From Clostridia bacterium (GTDB lineage Bacteria > Bacillota > Clostridia > Oscillospirales > Acutalibacteraceae), in contig JAFXCH010000008.1 of assembly GCA_017516485.1 (NCBI GenBank), forward strand, positions 31,571 to 95,570: a stretch of 64,000 nucleotides of DNA, written 5' to 3'. Position numbers and translations under genes: made by a program. The notes under the pieces were generated by a model that was not told the origin of the DNA, ran no database searches, and worked only from the letters and a program-made list of their open reading frames with translations. Below are positions 60,821 to 64,000 of the stretch, piece after piece; the stretch's first letter is position 1, and each line of letters starts with the position of its first letter.

Positions 60821-63238
60821 ATGGCAAAATACGAAGAACTTCTCAACCAGCTTACTCTCGAAGAAAAGGCTGCACTTTGTGACGGTGCAGATTTCTGGCA
60901 CCTGAAAGGTCTCGAGAGATTCAACATTCCTTCTTATATGGTATGCGACGGCCCTCACGGCCTTCGTAAGAAGGATTACAGCAAAACAGGCGACAGCCTG
61001 AGCAACAGCGTACCTGCAATCAGTTATCCTACAGCCGCCACAACAGCATCTTCATGGGATCCCGAGCTGCTTTACAAAATGGGTGTTGCACTCGGAAAGA
61101 AATGTCTTAAAGAAGAAGTCGGCGTACTTCTCGGCCCCGGCATCAATATGAAGCGTTCTCCCCTGTGCGGCAGAAACTTCGAATACTTTGCAGAAGACCC
61201 GATCCTCGCAGGTGAGCTTGCAGCAGGCTTCATCAACGGCGTTCAGTCAATGGGTGTCGGCACATCACTCAAGCATTTCTGTGCAAACAGCCAGGAAACA
61301 CGCAGAATGACTTGCGACTCTGTTGTTGACGAAAGAGCTCTGCGTGAGATTTACCTTACAGCATTTGAAATAGCAGTTAAGAAGGCTCAGCCCTGGACTG
61401 TTATGAACTCGTATAACAAAATCAACGGCTCCCATGGCTCTGAAAACAAGCACACACAGCTTGATATTCTGCGCAAAGAGTGGGGCTTTGACGGCGTAGT
61501 TGTCAGTGACTGGGGCGCAGTAAACAACAGAGTACTCGGCCTCAAGAACGGTAACGATCTTGAAATGCCTTCATCAGCCGGAGCAGGTGCAAAGAAGATT
61601 GTTGATGCAGTCAGGAGCGGTGAGCTCAGCGAAGAAGTAGTAAACGAAAGAGCCGGCAACATTCTTAAGCTCATAGGCAAAATTGCCGACGGCGCACAGA
61701 AGAACTATGCTTACAACGATTTTGACGATCAGAGCTTTGCAAGAGAAATCGCCGCAAACTCAATGGTACTTCTCAAGAACAACGGTATTCTTCCTCTTGG
61801 CAAAGACAAGAAGATTGCCGTTATCGGCGAGCTCGCAAGAACTCCCAGATACCAGGGTGCAGGCAGCTCTCACATCAACCCCACAAAGCTCGACAACGCT
61901 CTTGAAGAAATCCAGAAACTCGGTTACGCAGTTGAATTTGCTCAGGGCTACGAACTTTCCAACAAGAAAGCAAAGAAGAACGAAGCACTTATCGCACAGG
62001 CTGCTTCACTTGCAGCAACAAGCGAAGTTGTCGTACTCTTCATCGGTCTTACAGATGAATACGAGGCAGAGGGCTTTGACAGAAGCCATATGAATCTTCC
62101 TGCAGCTCACGACAAACTCGTTGAAGAGATTGCAAAAGTCAACAAAAATGTAGTTGTTGTACTTGCAGGCGGCTCACCCGTTGCAATGCCCTGGAACGAT
62201 TCAGTTTCCGCAATTCTCAACTCTTATCTCGGCGGTCAGGCAGGCGCAGGCGCGGTTGCCGACATCATCAGCGGTAAAGTTAACCCCAGCGGTAAGCTTC
62301 CCGAAACATATCCGATGATATATGCAGACACACCTGCAGTTAAAAACTTCCCCGGCAACCCTGCAAGCGTTGAATACCGCGAGAGTATTTACATCGGCTA
62401 CAGATACTACGAAAAGGCAGGCAAAGCTGTTCGCTATCCCTTCGGTTTCGGCCTTTCATACACAACCTTTGAGTATTCCGACATCAAGCTTGACAAAACA
62501 TCAATGAACGATGACGAAACTCTTAAGGTCACATTTACAGTTAAAAACACCGGTGCTGTTGCAGGTTACGAAATTGCACAGCTTTATGTTGCTGATAAAG
62601 AGAGTACAATCTACCGTCCCGTCAAGGAGCTTAAAGGCTTCAAGAAGATATGGCTTGAGCCCGGCGAGAGCAAGGAAGTTGAAATTGAGCTTTGCAAGCG
62701 TGCATTTGCTTTCTACAACATAAACATCAATGACTGGTGTGTTGAAACAGGTGAATTTGATATTCTCGTAGGTGCTTCCAGTGCCGATATCAAGCTCAAA
62801 GCAACAGTTACAGTCAACGGCACAACAGAAAATATCCCTGACTACTCACAGGTAGCTCCTCTCTACTACACAGGTAATGTTCAGGATGTTCCCACAGAGC
62901 AGTTTGTTGCAGTGCTCGGCAGAGAGCTTCCGCCCACAAACTACGATCCCAACAGAGAGCTCGGCATTCAGGATACATTCGAAAGCTGTGCACACACAAA
63001 GAACGGTAAACGCTTCTACAAACTTCTCACAACACTTATTCCTGCAGGCTTTGCTCAGGCAATCGCAATGCAGACACCGTTCCGTGATTTCATCAGCATG
63101 AGCGGCGGCGTATTCAGCGAGCAGATGGCTGAAGGTCTTGTAAAATGGCTCAGCGGCAAAAAGGGCGGCATCCGTCTTATTGTCAAGGATATCCCCAGAG
63201 CAATCAAGGGCATCGGTCCGCTTCTTAAGCAGATCTAA
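60821..63238 (+). CDS. Glycoside hydrolase family 3, beta-glucosidase-like
   Basis: 805 residues, no signal peptide, so intracellular. The GH3 N-domain has DGPHGLRK, GRNFEYFAEDP, LKHFCANSQE and the nucleophile D230 in GVVVSDWGAV. The GH3 C-domain follows (VLLKNNGILPL, ADTPAVKNFPGNP), then a fibronectin III-like domain (GYEIAQLYV, RPVKELKGFKKIWLEPGES). About 110 extra residues after that end in amphipathic helices, an unusual tail. Acts on beta-glucosides or xylosides, exact sugar unknown. Starts 3 nt after rmuC. Confidence 0.92.
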   Translation: MAKYEELLNQLTLEEKAALCDGADFWHLKGLERFNIPSYMVCDGPHGLRKKDYSKTGDSLSNSVPAISYPTAATTASSWDPELLYKMGVALGKKCLKEEVGVLLGPGINMKRSPLCGRNFEYFAEDPILAGELAAGFINGVQSMGVGTSLKHFCANSQETRRMTCDSVVDERALREIYLTAFEIAVKKAQPWTVMNSYNKINGSHGSENKHTQLDILRKEWGFDGVVVSDWGAVNNRVLGLKNGNDLEMPSSAGAGAKKIVDAVRSGELSEEVVNERAGNILKLIGKIADGAQKNYAYNDFDDQSFAREIAANSMVLLKNNGILPLGKDKKIAVIGELARTPRYQGAGSSHINPTKLDNALEEIQKLGYAVEFAQGYELSNKKAKKNEALIAQAASLAATSEVVVLFIGLTDEYEAEGFDRSHMNLPAAHDKLVEEIAKVNKNVVVVLAGGSPVAMPWNDSVSAILNSYLGGQAGAGAVADIISGKVNPSGKLPETYPMIYADTPAVKNFPGNPASVEYRESIYIGYRYYEKAGKAVRYPFGFGLSYTTFEYSDIKLDKTSMNDDETLKVTFTVKNTGAVAGYEIAQLYVADKESTIYRPVKELKGFKKIWLEPGESKEVEIELCKRAFAFYNININDWCVETGEFDILVGASSADIKLKATVTVNGTTENIPDYSQVAPLYYTGNVQDVPTEQFVAVLGRELPPTNYDPNRELGIQDTFESCAHTKNGKRFYKLLTTLIPAGFAQAIAMQTPFRDFISMSGGVFSEQMAEGLVKWLSGKKGGIRLIVKDIPRAIKGIGPLLKQI

Positions 63239-63299
63239 AGGTTTAGCAAAATAAACCAAAATTTGCCGGAATTACCACAAATGTTTGGCGTATTTTAGA

Positions 63300-63328
63300 T
63301 TGCAGTTTCGGCAAAAATAATATATATT
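63300..63328 (+). promoter_or_regulatory. Candidate promoter of the PEP carboxykinase gene
   Basis: TTGCAG, 17-nt spacer, TATATT, about 50 nt before the start. Confidence 0.45.
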
Positions 63329-63377
63329 TATAAAGGATTTTAATTTCAAGTGCAATATCGAAAGGAGTCAACAAACT

Positions 63378-64000
63378 ATGGCAAATCTCACAACAAATAA
63401 AAGCGTTCTCTCCTGGATTGAGGAAAAGGTCGAGCTTGTAAAGCCCGACAAAATCGTCTGGATTGACGGTTCTCAGGAGCAGATCGATGCACTCAGAGCA
63501 GAAGCTTGCTCCACAGGCGAAATGATCAAGCTCAACCAGGATCTTCTTCCCGATTGCTACCTTCACAGAACAGCTGTCAACGACGTTGCTCGTGTTGAAG
63601 GCAGAACATTCATCTGTGCTCCCACAAAGGAGCTTGCAGGCCCCACAAACAACTGGATGGATCCCGCTGAAGCATACGAGATGCTTTACAGCATTGCAAA
63701 GGATTCATACAAGGGCAGAACAATGTACGTTATCCCCTACTCAATGGGCCCCGTAGGCAGCCGTTTCTCCAAGATCGGTATCGAGCTTACAGACTCTATC
63801 TATGTTGTTCTCAACATGGTTATCATGACAAGAGTAGGCACAAAGGTTCTCGAGGCACTTGGCGACAGCAACGACTGGGTACGCGGTCTCCACTGCAAGT
63901 GTGAAATCGACGAAGAGAAGAGATATATCTGCCAGTTCCCGCAGGACAACACAATCATCTCCGTTAACTCAGGTTACGGCGGAAACGTTCTTCTCGGTAA
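63378..64000 (+). CDS. pckG: Phosphoenolpyruvate carboxykinase (GTP), 3' end cut by window edge
   Basis: About 207 N-terminal residues of a roughly 600-residue enzyme. VKPDKIVWIDGSQEQIDALR, DPAEAYEMLYS, YVIPYSMGPVGSRFSKIGIE and QFPQDNTIISVNSGYGGNVL (the last being the start of the phosphate-binding region) are GTP-type PEPCK blocks, not ATP-type. Converts oxaloacetate and PEP; in fermenting anaerobes it often runs in the carboxylating direction. RBS AAAGGAG is 11 nt before the ATG. No stop before the edge. Confidence 0.95.
   Translation, partial: MANLTTNKSVLSWIEEKVELVKPDKIVWIDGSQEQIDALRAEACSTGEMIKLNQDLLPDCYLHRTAVNDVARVEGRTFICAPTKELAGPTNNWMDPAEAYEMLYSIAKDSYKGRTMYVIPYSMGPVGSRFSKIGIELTDSIYVVLNMVIMTRVGTKVLEALGDSNDWVRGLHCKCEIDEEKRYICQFPQDNTIISVNSGYGGNVLLG

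Overview
The window is a chromosomal segment of a Gram-positive, endospore-forming anaerobe of the class Clostridia, most likely an uncultured gut member of the Ruminococcaceae/Oscillospiraceae. The evidence is the spoIIAA-spoIIAB-sigF operon, spoIVB, spoVAE and yunB; oxygen-sensitive or oxygen-detoxifying chemistry (glycyl radical enzyme plus activase, flavodiiron protein, rubrerythrin); CIRCE control of groES-groEL; the RBS and sigma-A promoter style; and clostridial families such as DUF6472, DUF1292 and DUF1846. The assignment is by gene content only. Both ends cut genes: a Gfo/Idh/MocA oxidoreductase at the left and a GTP-type PEP carboxykinase at the right. There is no prophage, integrated element, CRISPR array or rRNA operon.

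Layout. 1-12.9 kb (minus): secG, then a long housekeeping run read as tsaE-tsaB-rpiB-rplI-dnaB-tilS-ftsH-parE-parC. 13-17.7 kb: rodA/ftsW; a divergent flavodiiron/rubrerythrin oxidative-stress pair; a NUDIX hydrolase overlapped by a REP-associated (RAYT) transposase; two small proteins. 17.9-20.3 kb: dTDP-rhamnose genes rmlA, rmlC and rmlD, without rmlB. 20.4-23.7 kb (minus): the spoIIA operon, folC and an unknown protein. 23.8 kb: tRNA-Lys. 24.3-29.9 kb: an XRE/TPR regulator facing an activase / glycyl radical enzyme / sedoheptulokinase-like operon. 30-35.5 kb: spoVAE, an acyltransferase, acpP, a two-enzyme fusion and DUF1846. 35.7-42.5 kb (plus): nagA, a nucleosidase, a radical SAM protein, a C_GCAxxG_C_C protein, parA, parB and rqcH. 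42.5-48.1 kb (minus): ftsE-ftsX-M23 peptidase-S41 peptidase behind a CdaR-like regulator. 48.4-59.3 kb: an Ig-like surface protein, spoIVB, a small RHH/Cys-rich cluster, groES-groEL, yunB, DUF1292, a 6S RNA, a GPH sugar transporter and a secreted lysozyme-like protein. 59.5-64 kb (plus): rmuC, a GH3 glycosidase and PEPCK.

How the genes work together. The ftsEX block is the usual arrangement for switching on a septal peptidoglycan hydrolase, with the coiled-coil M23 protein as the probable hydrolase. The sporulation genes are scattered in single units apart from spoIIA. Sugar metabolism recurs (nagA, GH3, GPH transporter, Gfo/Idh enzymes, FGGY kinase, rml genes), which fits a polysaccharide-using gut anaerobe.

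The items most worth attention are these. The activase/GRE/FGGY-kinase operon has a non-canonical glycyl-radical loop and no ATG on the activase. The RAYT gene carries two inverted REP-like palindromes inside its reading frame, and related palindromes with compensated stem changes lie elsewhere. The S41 peptidase of the ftsEX cluster has Glu where the catalytic Lys belongs. One gene fuses a TIM-barrel isomerase to a dehydrogenase. A structured intergenic region precedes the nucleosidase gene.
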